Assembly (NCBI RefSeq): GCF_018310535.1
Contig: NZ_CP074102.1
Location: 868,001-932,000 of the forward strand
Length of the DNA: 64,000 nucleotides
Reading direction: 5' to 3'
Source: Streptomyces mirabilis
GTDB lineage: Bacteria; Actinomycetota; Actinomycetes; Streptomycetales; Streptomycetaceae
The first letter of the stretch is position 1. Every line of letters starts with the position of its first letter. The position numbers and the translations under genes are program-made. This document shows, in pieces, positions 20,221-29,321 of the stretch. The notes beneath the pieces are model-generated. The model was not told the DNA's origin, did no database searches, and saw only the letters and a list, made by a program, of their open reading frames with translations.

Positions 20221-20257
20221 CGTCAACGTTCCGTATGCGTCTGTCATCTCGTCCCGT
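20221..20257 (+). promoter_or_regulatory. Site G: direct repeats between channel gene and mini-sensor gene
   Basis: Units start at 20221 (CGTCAACGTTC), 20232 (CGTATGCGTC) and 20242 (TGTCATCTCG), spaced 11 and 10 bp as in site C, with a weak fourth unit at 20253. The array reads on the plus strand although both neighbouring genes are on the minus strand; it lies 55 bases upstream of the channel gene start. Confidence 0.4.
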
Positions 20258-20323
20258 AGGCGTCCTTCAGCCGTGCCGACGTGACTGCTGCCCTGGCATC
20301 ACCCGCCCAGCCACTCCCAGGTG

Positions 20324-21073
20324 TCAGCCGTCCTTGACCGGCCCCGCCGTGTCGAGGGCCGCGCCCGTCTGGTCGGCGAGGGTGACCGCGACCAGGCGTG
20401 CTGGGAGCGGCGGTACGGGGCCCGGGCCGGGGGTGAGCATGAAGCGGCCGAGGTAGTGGCCGTTGCCGTACGTCCGCAGCTCGATCTCGCCGTCCGGCCA
20501 GCCGCTCGCGTCGACGTCCCAGTGCCGCCGCCCGACCGCCACGTTCCCGTCCTGTTCCAGGCGCGGCGGCTGCCCCATCAGGGTGCCGTACTCGAAGCGG
20601 CAGCCGCGCAGGCCCAGCAGCTCGGTCAGCTCGCGACGGACGTGGTCGACCACGGTGTCCGAGGACTTGGCGGACTGGGCGAGGTCGGCCGTCTCGTGGA
20701 TCCGGGCGAGGTAACCCGCGTCCGTCACGGTGATCACTTCGAGGCGGCGTGCGCGGGCCGCGAGCTGGGACACGATCAGGCCGACGATCAGCAGCAGAAC
20801 AGCCGTCTCGATGTCCGCGGACGCGGTGATGTCGAAGGTCTGGTACGGACGGGTGTGGAAGAAGTCGAACCAGGCCGCCGCCGACAGCGCCGCGAGCGCG
20901 CCTGCCAGGCGGTTCCCGATGGCGGCGACCGCGACGACCACCACGACCAGGATCAGCGCCGCGTTCGTGCGCGAGAGATCCGTACGGAAGGGCACGAGCG
21001 CGAGCGCGACCAGGAACGGGCCCACCACGCCCGCCACCAGGGCGAGCCGGTCCCGGAGCGGATAGCCGGTCAT
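20324..21073 (-). CDS. DUF4118 mini-sensor (KdpD membrane module without kinase)
   Basis: A 249-residue membrane protein. The N-terminal half has four hydrophobic helices (about residues 5-95) with the AAWFDFFHTRPYQTFDI signature of the KdpD DUF4118 domain. The C-terminal half is a compact sensory domain (TDLAQSAKSSDTVVDHVRREL-like helix, then CRFEYGTLMGQP and WPDGEIELRTYGNGHYLGRF). There is no histidine box and no ATPase. The ATG at 21073 is preferred because AGGAGGTGA ends 7 bases upstream; an ATG at 21100 precedes that site. It lies 70 bases downstream of the second kdpD on the same strand, so the two are likely one unit. A partner or modulator of KdpD is a reasonable guess. Confidence 0.8.
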   Translation of the reverse strand: MTGYPLRDRLALVAGVVGPFLVALALVPFRTDLSRTNAALILVVVVVAVAAIGNRLAGALAALSAAAWFDFFHTRPYQTFDITASADIETAVLLLIVGLIVSQLAARARRLEVITVTDAGYLARIHETADLAQSAKSSDTVVDHVRRELTELLGLRGCRFEYGTLMGQPPRLEQDGNVAVGRRHWDVDASGWPDGEIELRTYGNGHYLGRFMLTPGPGPVPPLPARLVAVTLADQTGAALDTAGPVKDG

Positions 21074-21143
21074 CACGCCGTCACCTCCTGCGCTCATCAC
21101 GACGGCTCCGAGCCCCCGCCTCCTGGTACGCCGCTTTCGGGGC

Positions 21144-23708
21144 TCATACGCTGCCTCCTACGCTCTGCGTACCACCAGGGTGCTCCGCCCGCTCGGCGAA
21201 GGGCAGCGACAGCACCATCGTCAGGCCCCCGCCCGGAGTGTCCTCCGGGGTGAGCGTGCCGTCCATCGCCTCGGTCAGGCCTCGCGAGAGTGCCAGGCCC
21301 AGACCGAGGCCAGTGGTGTTGTCGGTGTCGCCCAGACGCTGGAAGGGCTCGAAGAGGCGGTCACGGTCATTGGGGGGCAGGCCGGGGCCGCGGTCGACGA
21401 CACGGACTTCGACGCGGCCCGCGTGGGCGCTGGCGGTCAGCAGCACCTTGCGCCCGGCCGGACTGTGGCGGGCGGCGTTGGCGACGAGGTTGGCGATCAC
21501 CCGCTCCAACAAGGGTGGATCGGCCAGCACGGCCGGAACCTCCTCCAGGTCCCCCACCTCGACTTCGGCGGTGTCGGCCAGCGCGGCCGGGAGGACCTCT
21601 TCCAATGCCGTGGCCCGCAGGTTCAGCGTGAGCGCGCCCGCCTGGAGGCGGCTGAGGTCGAGGAGGTTCTCGACCAGGCGGTTGAGCTTGGCCATGGACT
21701 CGTCCGCGGTGGCGAGGAGTTCGTCCCGGTCCTCGTCGGAGAAGTCGACGTCCCGGCTGCGCAGCGAGGCGACGGCCGCCCAGCCGGCGGCGAGCGGGGT
21801 CCGCAGGTCGTGGCCGACCGCCCGCAGCAGCGCCGTACGCATCCGGTCGGCGGCCTTGACCGGTTCGACCTCAGCAGCGGCCTCGGCGAGCCTGGCCCGC
21901 TCGACCGCCGACCCCACGTGCGCGGCGAAGGCGGCAAGCACACGCCGCTCGGACGACGGAAGGGTGCGACCGCGCAGGACCAGGAAGGCGCCGGGCCCCG
22001 CGGGCACGGCTGTCACGCGGTCCTCTCCGGGCGGCTCGTCCACCAGCTCCGCGGAGTCCATGCCGAACGTCTCGCGGGTCCGTTCCACCAGCGCCGGGAT
22101 CGTCGCACCACCGCGCACGATGCTGCCGGCGAGCGACGACATGGTCTCCGCCTCGGCGGTGGCCCGCGCCGAGCGCCGCGACAGGCGCAGCGAGCGGTCC
22201 ACGACGGCAGCCACTACTGCGGCAACCACCACGAAGACCGCCAGCGCCAGCAACGCGTTCGGGTCGTCCAGCGTGAACTGGCCGACGGGCGGGATGAACC
22301 AGTAGTTGAGCAGCAGGGACGCCGTGACCGAGGCGATCACCGCCGAGACGACCCCGCCTATGCAGGCCACACCCACCACGGTGAGCAGGAACAGCAGTGC
22401 CTCGCTGGTGAGGTTGAGCCGGTCCCGGGCCCAGTCGAGATCGAGCAGGAAGGTGAGCGCCACGGGCAGCAGCAGCCCGGCCACCGGGCCCGCGATCCTG
22501 CGTACGGTCGAGAGGGTACGGCGGCGGGAGGGCAGCAGCGTGCCGCGTCCGGCGCGTTCGTGCGTGACCGTGTGGATGTCGATGTCGCCGGAGAGTTCGA
22601 CGACCGTCTCGCCGGTGCCTCGCCCGGTGACGAAGCGTTCGACGCGGCCCCGGCGGCTGGTGCCGAGGACGAGTTGGGTGGCGTTCTCGGCGCGGGCGAA
22701 GTCGACGAGGGCGGTCGGCACGTCGTCGCCGACGACCGAGTGGTAGCTCCCGCCCAGGTCCTCGATGAGCCGCCGCTGCCGGGCGAGTGAGGCGTGCGAG
22801 GTGCCCGCGGCGAGACCGTCGCTGCGGGTCACGTGCACGGCGAGCAGATCGCCGCCCGCCGACCGGTCGGCGATCCGGGCGGCCCGCCGGATGAGGGTGT
22901 CTCCCTCGGGCCCCCCGGTGAGCGCGACCACGACCCGCTCCCGGGTCTCCCACACCCCGCCGATGCCGTGCTCGGAGCGGTACGACTGGAGCGCCTCGTC
23001 CACCCGGTCGGCCACCCACAGCAGGGCCAGTTGGCGCAGGGCGGTCAGGTTGCCGGGGCGGAAGTAGTTGGCGAGAGCGGCATCGACCTTCTCTGGCGCG
23101 TAGATGTTGCCGTGCGCCATCCGGCGTCGCAGCCCCTCCGGCGGAATGTCCACCAGTTCGATCTGCTGCGCGCGTCGTACGACCTCGTCGGGCACCGTCT
23201 CGTGCTGCGGTACCCGCGTGATCTTCTCGACGACGTCGTTGAGGGACTCCAGGTGCTGGATGTTGAGGGCTGTGATGACGTCGATCCCGGCGGCGAGCAG
23301 TTCCTCGATGTCCTGCCAGCGCTTGGCGTTGCGACCGCCTCCCGGCACATTGCTGTGGGCGACCTCGTCCACCAGCGCGACCTGCGGGCGACGGGCGAGA
23401 ACCGCGGCCAGGTCCATCTCCTCGAACTCCCCGCCGCGATAGGAGCAGGGGGCGCGCGGTACGACCTCCAGGCCGTCGAGCATCGCCTCCGTACCCAAGC
23501 GCCCGTGGCACTCCACGAACCCCACCACCACATCGGCACCCCGCGCCGCCCTGCGTCGCCCCTCGTCGAGCATGCGGTAGGTCTTGCCCACCCCCGGAGC
23601 AGCGCCGAGGTAGACCTTCAGCCGACCGGGCCGTACGTCACCCGCGGCGGTCCATACCTCACCCAAGCCGGTCCGTACGTCACTCATATCGGTCCGTACG
23701 TCACTCAT
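21144..23708 (-). CDS. Second KdpD-type sensor kinase
   Basis: An 854-residue paralogue of KdpD. After an unusual N-terminus of four heptapeptide repeats comes the KdpD domain with Walker A GAAPGVGKT and LVDEVAHSNVPGGG, a USP-like domain, four DUF4118 helices (about 390-490), GAF-like region, histidine box GHDLRTPLAAGW with His633, and a HATPase domain with NLVANAARHS and GLGLGLALSRGL. No kdpE lies beside it, so it must use the KdpE at 11450-12133 or another regulator. The start is uncertain: ATGs at 23708 and 23687 both begin MSDVRT repeats and neither has a strong ribosome site; the frame stays open to 23936. Confidence 0.88.
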   Translation of the reverse strand: MSDVRTDMSDVRTGLGEVWTAAGDVRPGRLKVYLGAAPGVGKTYRMLDEGRRRAARGADVVVGFVECHGRLGTEAMLDGLEVVPRAPCSYRGGEFEEMDLAAVLARRPQVALVDEVAHSNVPGGGRNAKRWQDIEELLAAGIDVITALNIQHLESLNDVVEKITRVPQHETVPDEVVRRAQQIELVDIPPEGLRRRMAHGNIYAPEKVDAALANYFRPGNLTALRQLALLWVADRVDEALQSYRSEHGIGGVWETRERVVVALTGGPEGDTLIRRAARIADRSAGGDLLAVHVTRSDGLAAGTSHASLARQRRLIEDLGGSYHSVVGDDVPTALVDFARAENATQLVLGTSRRGRVERFVTGRGTGETVVELSGDIDIHTVTHERAGRGTLLPSRRRTLSTVRRIAGPVAGLLLPVALTFLLDLDWARDRLNLTSEALLFLLTVVGVACIGGVVSAVIASVTASLLLNYWFIPPVGQFTLDDPNALLALAVFVVVAAVVAAVVDRSLRLSRRSARATAEAETMSSLAGSIVRGGATIPALVERTRETFGMDSAELVDEPPGEDRVTAVPAGPGAFLVLRGRTLPSSERRVLAAFAAHVGSAVERARLAEAAAEVEPVKAADRMRTALLRAVGHDLRTPLAAGWAAVASLRSRDVDFSDEDRDELLATADESMAKLNRLVENLLDLSRLQAGALTLNLRATALEEVLPAALADTAEVEVGDLEEVPAVLADPPLLERVIANLVANAARHSPAGRKVLLTASAHAGRVEVRVVDRGPGLPPNDRDRLFEPFQRLGDTDNTTGLGLGLALSRGLTEAMDGTLTPEDTPGGGLTMVLSLPFAERAEHPGGTQSVGGSV
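23625..23708 (-). repeat. Four 21-bp repeats encoding heptapeptides
   Basis: The first 28 codons of the second kdpD form four 7-residue units: MSDVRTD, MSDVRTG, LGEVWTA, AGDVRPG. The first two are nearly identical at DNA level (GGTCCGTACGTCACTCAT on the plus strand), which points to recent slippage duplication. Confidence 0.75.
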
Positions 23709-23806
23709 CGCAGCCGACGCGCTCCGCTCACTGGAGATCAATTCCCCGGAGGGAAGGGTTACTTCCCCCCACCGAAGCGCTTGTGCGAGTCGTTCGGCGC
23801 GCTCCT

Positions 23807-23854
23807 TGACGCATCCTTGGCGCCGGTCACGTGGACGTTGACACTGCTTTGACG
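23807..23854 (-). promoter_or_regulatory. Site D: repeats between second kdpD and the antiporter gene
   Basis: On the minus strand: CGTCAAAGCAG, TGTCAACGTCC, two weak units, then CGTCAAGGAGC, with strong units at offsets 0, 11 and 43. It lies 93 bases before the chosen kdpD2 start and 92 bases before the divergent antiporter gene, so it could serve either. Confidence 0.45.
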
Positions 23855-23945
23855 GGCCCTGGCCCGATAGGGTGAAGGCGGTGTGCCGGGAAGTCTGGTC
23901 GGCAGGGAGCCACAAGGTCTCCTTACTCATGGCCAAAGGGATGGC

Positions 23946-25538
23946 ATGCGCAGCGTAGGGACAGTCCTGGCTCTCGTGGTCCTCGCCACCGTGGTGGCCA
24001 CCTTCGCACGTCGTTGGCGGATCCCCGCGCCCTCCCTGCTCGTGGTCGCGGGCCTCGCCGTCGCACTGCTACCGGGCACTCCGGAGATCCAGATCAGCCC
24101 CGAGATCATCGGCCTCGTCGTACTGCCACCACTCCTGTACGCGAGCGCCGAGGAACTGCCCTGGCGCGAGCTGCGCGCCGTGTGGAAACCGGTCGGGGTG
24201 CTGTCGATAGGCCTGGTCCTGGCCTCGGCGGCCGCGGTCGGGGCGGTCGCTTCCCTGGTCACACCACTGTCGTGGCAGATGGCGTTCGTGCTGGGCGCTG
24301 TGCTCGCGAGCACCGACCCGGTGGCGGTGACCGCGCTCGGCAGACGGCTGGCGCTGCCACCCAAGGTCCAGGTCCTGGTCCAGGCCGAGAGCCTCTTCAA
24401 CGACGCGACCTCCCTGGTCCTCTTTCGGGTCGCGGTGAGTGTCGCCGTGGCATCGGCAGCGGTCGGTTGGGGTGCGGCGGCGGGTGAGTTCGCGCTGCTG
24501 GCGGGTGGCGGCATGGTCATCGGCGCGGCGGTCGCGGGCGTGGTGACGCTGATCCGGCGGCGCACCGAGGACCCGGTCCTGGAGACGGTGATCGCCCTCG
24601 TCACGCCTTACGCGGCCTACGTCCTGGCCGAGGCGGCGCACGCGTCGGGCGTCACCTCAGTGGTGGTGGCCGGAGTCGTCCTCGGCGGCCGGGGCGATCG
24701 CCTCACCAACGCCCGCATCCGCCTCCAACTGCACGCCGTCTACGGGACAGTGGTCTTCCTTCTGGAGAGCGTGGTGTTCTCGCTCATCGGGTTGGCTCTG
24801 CCGGCCCAGGTGCGGGCCCTGTCCGACGGCAGCCGGGCCTGGCCGCTGTACGCGCTCGCCGTCGCCGCCACGCTGATCACCATGCGCATGCTGTGGCTGG
24901 CGCCGCTGTCCGCGGTGGTGCAGCGCAAGGGCGGTATCCAGCGCATGAACTGGCGGGTGCCGGTCGTACTGACCTGGGCGGGCACCCGCGGCGTAGTCCC
25001 CCTGGCCGCCGCCCTGTCCATCCCGGTGACGACGAAGGCCGGGGCCACGCTCTCGGAACGTCCCCTCGTCCTCGTCCTGACCACCTCGGTGGTGGTCGTC
25101 ACACTCGTCGTCCAGGGGTTCACGCTGGCTTCCGTCGTCCGCCGCTCGGGCATCGCCCTCGAACCCGACCACACCGAACGTGAGGAGGCCGCGGCCCGCT
25201 GCAGCCTGGCGAACGCGGGCCTGGGCCGTCTGGACGAGATCTCCGAACTGGAGGCCGTCCCCGATGTCGTCCTCGACCGCCTCCGCCGGGGCCTGACGGC
25301 CCGCCTCGACGACGCGAGTGATCGCCTCGGGCAGGCCGACGGCGACGGCACTCCGACGGAATCCGCCGACCTCACCTACCGCCAGCTACGACGCGACCTG
25401 ATCACGGTCGAGGAGGCCGAGCTCCAGCGTCTGTACGACGAACACCGCATCAGCGACACCACCCGCCGCCGCCTGCAACGCTCGCTGGACCTGGAGGAGG
25501 CACGACTCGCGGACGCCTACGGGCAGCCCCGCGATTGA
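23946..25538 (+). CDS. Na+/H+ antiporter, CPA1/NhaP type
   Basis: A 530-residue polytopic protein with about 12 membrane helices in the first 410 residues and a soluble helical tail. Seen: the CPA1 helix with ASTDPVAV near residue 120, then ESLFNDATSLV with the conserved Asn-Asp of the ion site, and TWAGTRGVVPLAAAL. It exchanges cytoplasmic Na+ (or K+) for protons. AAAGGG 5 bases before the ATG at 23946 fixes the start. It is divergent from the second kdpD with a direct-repeat array between them, which suits a role in ion balance during K+ stress. Confidence 0.9.
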   Translation: MRSVGTVLALVVLATVVATFARRWRIPAPSLLVVAGLAVALLPGTPEIQISPEIIGLVVLPPLLYASAEELPWRELRAVWKPVGVLSIGLVLASAAAVGAVASLVTPLSWQMAFVLGAVLASTDPVAVTALGRRLALPPKVQVLVQAESLFNDATSLVLFRVAVSVAVASAAVGWGAAAGEFALLAGGGMVIGAAVAGVVTLIRRRTEDPVLETVIALVTPYAAYVLAEAAHASGVTSVVVAGVVLGGRGDRLTNARIRLQLHAVYGTVVFLLESVVFSLIGLALPAQVRALSDGSRAWPLYALAVAATLITMRMLWLAPLSAVVQRKGGIQRMNWRVPVVLTWAGTRGVVPLAAALSIPVTTKAGATLSERPLVLVLTTSVVVVTLVVQGFTLASVVRRSGIALEPDHTEREEAAARCSLANAGLGRLDEISELEAVPDVVLDRLRRGLTARLDDASDRLGQADGDGTPTESADLTYRQLRRDLITVEEAELQRLYDEHRISDTTRRRLQRSLDLEEARLADAYGQPRD

Positions 25539-25804
25539 TTTTGGGTGTCCCGGCCTGAGGGGCTCGGCTGGTGGGTGATTCAGCAACTGGGCCGGCGGGT
25601 CGGCAGCGATGACGCCGGCCGGCCGCCTTCAGTGCAACTCCTGACCGGAGCAACTCCCGGCAGGTGAGCCACACATCGGGCCGACCGGCTGCCCAGAACA
25701 GCCCCGCATCTTCCCCGATCTTCTAGCGGCCGACGCCGGGGACGGGCCAGGATCATGGCTGAAGACGGGGGGGAACCCTCTCCTTCCTCGATGAGGGAGT
25801 TGTC

Positions 25805-26940
25805 ATGGGCGATGAGCAGGACACGCTGTCGGAGTTCGTCGAGGCGGCGGCCGCGAAGATCGGTGTGCCCGGTGTTGCCGTCGGGGTCTGGGCGGACGGC
25901 CGGGAGGTCTACGGGTGCCATGGCGTGACGAGCGTCGAGAATCCGCTGCCCGTCGATCGGGACACGCTGTTCGTGATGGGCTCGGTTACGAAGTCCTTCA
26001 CGGCGACCGCGCTGATGCGCCTGGTCACGGACGGGCGGGTCGAGCTGGACGCGCCGGTGCGCCGGTATGTTCCCGAGCTCGTGCTCCCGGATGAGCGGGC
26101 CGCGGCGGAGATCACCGTGTTGCAACTGCTCAACCACACCGCGGGCTTCGACTGGAGGATGAGCGTCGACACCGGCGAGGGAGACGATGCCCTGGCCGCG
26201 TATGTGGCAAGGATGTCCGAGTCGGATCTGATCGCGCCGCCTGGTACCCGGGCCTCCTACAGCCAGTTGGGGTACAACCTGGCCGGGCGGATCATAGAAA
26301 TGGTCACGGGGCTGACCGAGCAGGCCATCACCTCGCTTCTGTTCGAGCCGTTGGGCCTGTCGAACTGCGGGGCACCGCGCTCGGCGACGCCTTCGGCATC
26401 TGCTGGTTCCTGGGCGACGTGGGCGGCGTTCGCACCGCCGGGCACGGTGGATCGGCCGACGGCCAGTTCGCCGAGCTGCTGATCGTGCCCGAACGCGACT
26501 TCGCGGTCGTCGCACTGTCCAACACGGGCCCGGAAGGCGGTCTCGCCTTCAACCAGGCCGCAGTCCGGTGGGCGCTCGAGCACTACCTCGGGGCTGTCGA
26601 CCGGGACCCGGAGCCGCTCCCCTACGACGAGGAGCGGGCCCGGGAAATCGTCGGGAGCTACGCGAACGACATGATGACGCTCACCATCGCCACGGAGGGG
26701 GCCGGGTTGACGATCGAATGCGGGATCAAGCCGGAGATCCGCGCGGCGGACACCGAACTGCCCCCGGATCTACCGCCGGCCGGTCTCGGCCTGCTGCCCG
26801 GCGATGCGGACGAATACATCGTCACCGGCGGCGGCCTGAAGGGGCAACGCGGCTTCTTCACCCGCGACGAGAGTGGGGTGATCGTCGGGGCCGACCTCGC
26901 CGGCCGGTTGTTCAATCGGGTTTCCGTGGTCTCCCAGTAA
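25805..26940 (+). pseudogene. Serine beta-lactamase-like hydrolase with internal deletion
   Basis: The 5' part (from ATG 25805, TTGTC upstream) is a class C beta-lactamase/esterase-type domain with the nucleophile motif SVTK in MGSVTKSFTATAL, the LLNHTAGFDW block and YSQLGYNLAG. After FEPLGLSNC the frame is lost; the next homologous block, RGTALGDAFGICWFLGD and VRTAGHGGSADGQFAELL, continues in another frame to the stop at 26940. Judged against the family, roughly 100 codons between the two blocks are missing. The product would stop at 26482 without the third active-site motif, so the gene is dead. Confidence 0.8.
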
Positions 26941-27207
26941 CGGACTGACCCGCGAGCAGGCCACGTTGCGGATCGACGGGATGGAACCCCAGGTATCCGC
27001 CGCCCAAGAACGGGCAGGCTGGGCCGGCGCGCGGGCGTCTCGCGCAGGCGAAAGCAGCACACCATCAAGACCACACCGTCAGCGACGGTCAGGGGCGCAC
27101 TCTGTGGTCCAGGGCGGAACGGCCCCGGACCGGATGCACGACCAGCCCTCGGTGCGCACCGAGGGCATCACCGAGCAGTTCCGCCAGCGCCGAGCGCTCC
27201 CCGCGCC

Positions 27208-28773
27208 TCAGCGGAACTCGGCGAGCCGCGGCCGCAGCCCGAGGGCGGTGAGCGCGGCCGCCGAGACGAGGGCTCCCAGGGCCCCGGGCAGCAGATCCCC
27301 CACTGCCGAGCGGCCGGCCTGGACCGAGGCGGTGTAGTGCCGGCGGTTGATGTCCGTCACCTTGTCCAGCGCCGTCATCCACGCCCCGAAGTGGGCGTTC
27401 GACGTACCCGCCTCCCAGCCCATGCAGAACGCGACGGCCTCGCGTTCCTTGCCCTGTGCAAGCAGGGCGCGGATCTTGCGGTCGTCTCGCAGGTAGACGG
27501 CGTACGTCTCGACCGTCTTCTCCGCCGCGGCCCGCTCGCCGGCGAAGGTGATGTTGTCGAGTTCTCGCCGGAACTCTCCGGTGAAGCGCAGGTCGCCGTG
27601 ATCGGAGCCGTATGCCTGCCACGTCGTGGCCAGCTCGTCGTCGTACGTGGCGAGGGTCGCGCCCTTGAGCCCGTACAACTCCTGCGACTTGGTGAGGAAG
27701 GCCTGCGCGTACTGGTCCCGGCGCTCGGGGTCGAGGAGATAGCGGCTCTCGTCGGCGTTCGCGTCGTAGGCGATCGCGCGGGCGCGAGAGAGCGCGACGA
27801 CGGAGTCGAACGCATCACGCCGCGCCCCGCGCAGGTGCTCGGCGGTGGCCGACAGCGCCTGGACACCGAGCAGGACGGCGAGCACCGCGCAGACCGTGGC
27901 GGCCAGGACGCCGGGGTTGAGGATCCGGTGGAAACGTCGGGCCAGGTACCACTGGAGGACGCCGAGCGAGACGAGGAGCAGTACGCCGAGGACGACGGCG
28001 ACGACGAGCTGGGTTGCCAGGGTCGAACGGGCTTGTGCGTACCGCGTGTTGAACGCGCTGTTGTTGGAGTCCACCAACTTCCTTGCGTCTGGGAGGAGTT
28101 GGTTCCGCAGCAGGTCGGTGGCCTTGCGGTAGTCCGCGAGTGCGGCCGGTTTGCCGCCGGTGCGGCTGTCATTCTCCAGGGCGCGGCCTATCAGCTCCTG
28201 GTACTCGGCGAAGTCGTCGGTCAGGGACTCCACGGTGTGCTCGTCGGTGTGGTCGCCCTGGGCGGCGACGGCGAGCGTGCGCAGGTCGTGGCCGATGGCG
28301 CGGCGGGCGTCACCGTAGAAGCCGACCGCCTTCTCGTACGGCGTCGCCAGGCGCCCTTGGCCCGCGTTCCCGCTGGACAGCAGAATGTTGGCGGCCTGCG
28401 CGTCCATGTCGTTCAGGGCGAGGTCGAGGTCGGCCGCGCTGGTGGTGCGCGGCGCGTCACGGCCGGCGACAGCGTCCCAGGTGCTGGTCGCGGCGAGCCC
28501 GGCCAGCGCGAGCAACAGGGCCAGGGCGGCGGCGAGCGAGACCGTGGCCACGCGCAGGAGACGCAGCCGCGCGGGCAGGGAGGCCCAGTAGCGGCGGCGC
28601 AGAGCGGCCCACGCGGCCACGGTCTCGCGACGGAGGCGACGCCCCTGGCCACCCGGCCGCGGCCCCCCTCCGGGCCGCGGGCCGGGTCCACCCCCGGGCC
28701 GGGCGACCGGTCTGTGCTGTGGCTGTGCGCTGGTCCCGGCCCCCGCCTCAGGACTGCGCGTGGTGACGGCCAT
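27208..28773 (-). CDS. Four-span membrane protein with two helical extracytoplasmic domains
   Basis: A 521-residue protein. A basic, Pro/Gly-rich N-terminus of about 70 residues with repeated RPGGGP-like units precedes helix 1 (about 73-97). A helical extracytoplasmic domain follows (LNDMDAQAANILLSSGNAG), then helices 2 and 3 (about 255-305), a second helical domain (AIAYDANADESRYLLDPERR) and helix 4 near 490-510. This duplicated four-helix plan resembles the GlnX-type membrane proteins that pass amino-acid signals in actinobacteria, but without glnH or pknG neighbours I only offer that as a similarity. A five-unit repeat array lies 139 bases upstream. Confidence 0.75.
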   Translation of the reverse strand: MAVTTRSPEAGAGTSAQPQHRPVARPGGGPGPRPGGGPRPGGQGRRLRRETVAAWAALRRRYWASLPARLRLLRVATVSLAAALALLLALAGLAATSTWDAVAGRDAPRTTSAADLDLALNDMDAQAANILLSSGNAGQGRLATPYEKAVGFYGDARRAIGHDLRTLAVAAQGDHTDEHTVESLTDDFAEYQELIGRALENDSRTGGKPAALADYRKATDLLRNQLLPDARKLVDSNNSAFNTRYAQARSTLATQLVVAVVLGVLLLVSLGVLQWYLARRFHRILNPGVLAATVCAVLAVLLGVQALSATAEHLRGARRDAFDSVVALSRARAIAYDANADESRYLLDPERRDQYAQAFLTKSQELYGLKGATLATYDDELATTWQAYGSDHGDLRFTGEFRRELDNITFAGERAAAEKTVETYAVYLRDDRKIRALLAQGKEREAVAFCMGWEAGTSNAHFGAWMTALDKVTDINRRHYTASVQAGRSAVGDLLPGALGALVSAAALTALGLRPRLAEFR

Positions 28774-29321
28774 GGGGGTCCCCCTGTTCGAGCGAAGCCG
28801 AGAACTTGGGGGAGGTCACGAGCCCTCCAACGTCACGCCACGGACGGTCGCCCGTGTCCTCGTGCCGCTCAGTCTGGGACCGGTTTCGGCCACCGACATC
28901 GTCCGTTGATGATCTCCTGACGCATTCTGAGGCGACCCTGACGGGGCCTTGATGTCGCCCTCCGACCGGCCGTAAGAGAGGCGCAAATTCCGCGCTCGCC
29001 CGGGCGTTTCGAAGGTGCGGCCGGGCTAGATTTCCCCTCGGTCGCCGGAGAGGCCTCGGACGTCAGTGACATGACGGCTTCACCCCGGAAGTATCCTCGT
29101 ACGCCTTCCTCCCCGAAGACGTACGAATGGCCTCCCGGCGGCCGAGCACGCGGCGGCGTTCTCGTCGTCATCGCGCCGCCGACGCCCGTGCGCAGCTCTG
29201 CGGTGCCGTGACCCCGGCACCGCAGAGCCCGGCGGCCACCACACGCTCTGTCAGCCCGACCGGTCGCCGGCGTGCCTCTGTGCGCGTGGGCCCGGTTCCC
29301 CACCGAGGCACGAAGGTCCCC
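28774..29321. other. Divergent intergenic region with operator-like array
   Basis: About 550 bp between the four-span protein and the orphan kdpB. It contains the five-unit array at 28907-28954, and nearer kdpB a CGTCAGTGACATGACG element (29061-29076) followed by TATCCT (29092-29097), which could be a -10 box for kdpB. An open frame extends upstream of kdpB in phase, but its Arg/Ser-rich translation does not look like protein. Confidence 0.5.
28907..28954 (-). promoter_or_regulatory. Site E: five-unit direct repeat before the four-span protein
   Basis: On the minus strand the units are CATCAAGGCCC, CGTCAGGGTCG, CCTCAGAATG, CGTCAGGAGAT and CATCAACGGAC, spaced 11, 11, 10 and 11 bp. It is the most complete array in the window. 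A weak -10-like CAGACT follows about 35 bp after the last unit start. Confidence 0.55.

Noticed and set aside
29127..29321. N-terminal extension of the orphan KdpB
   Set aside because: The upstream codons are Arg/Ser-rich without similarity to KdpB, and a ribosome-like site precedes the ATG at 29322.
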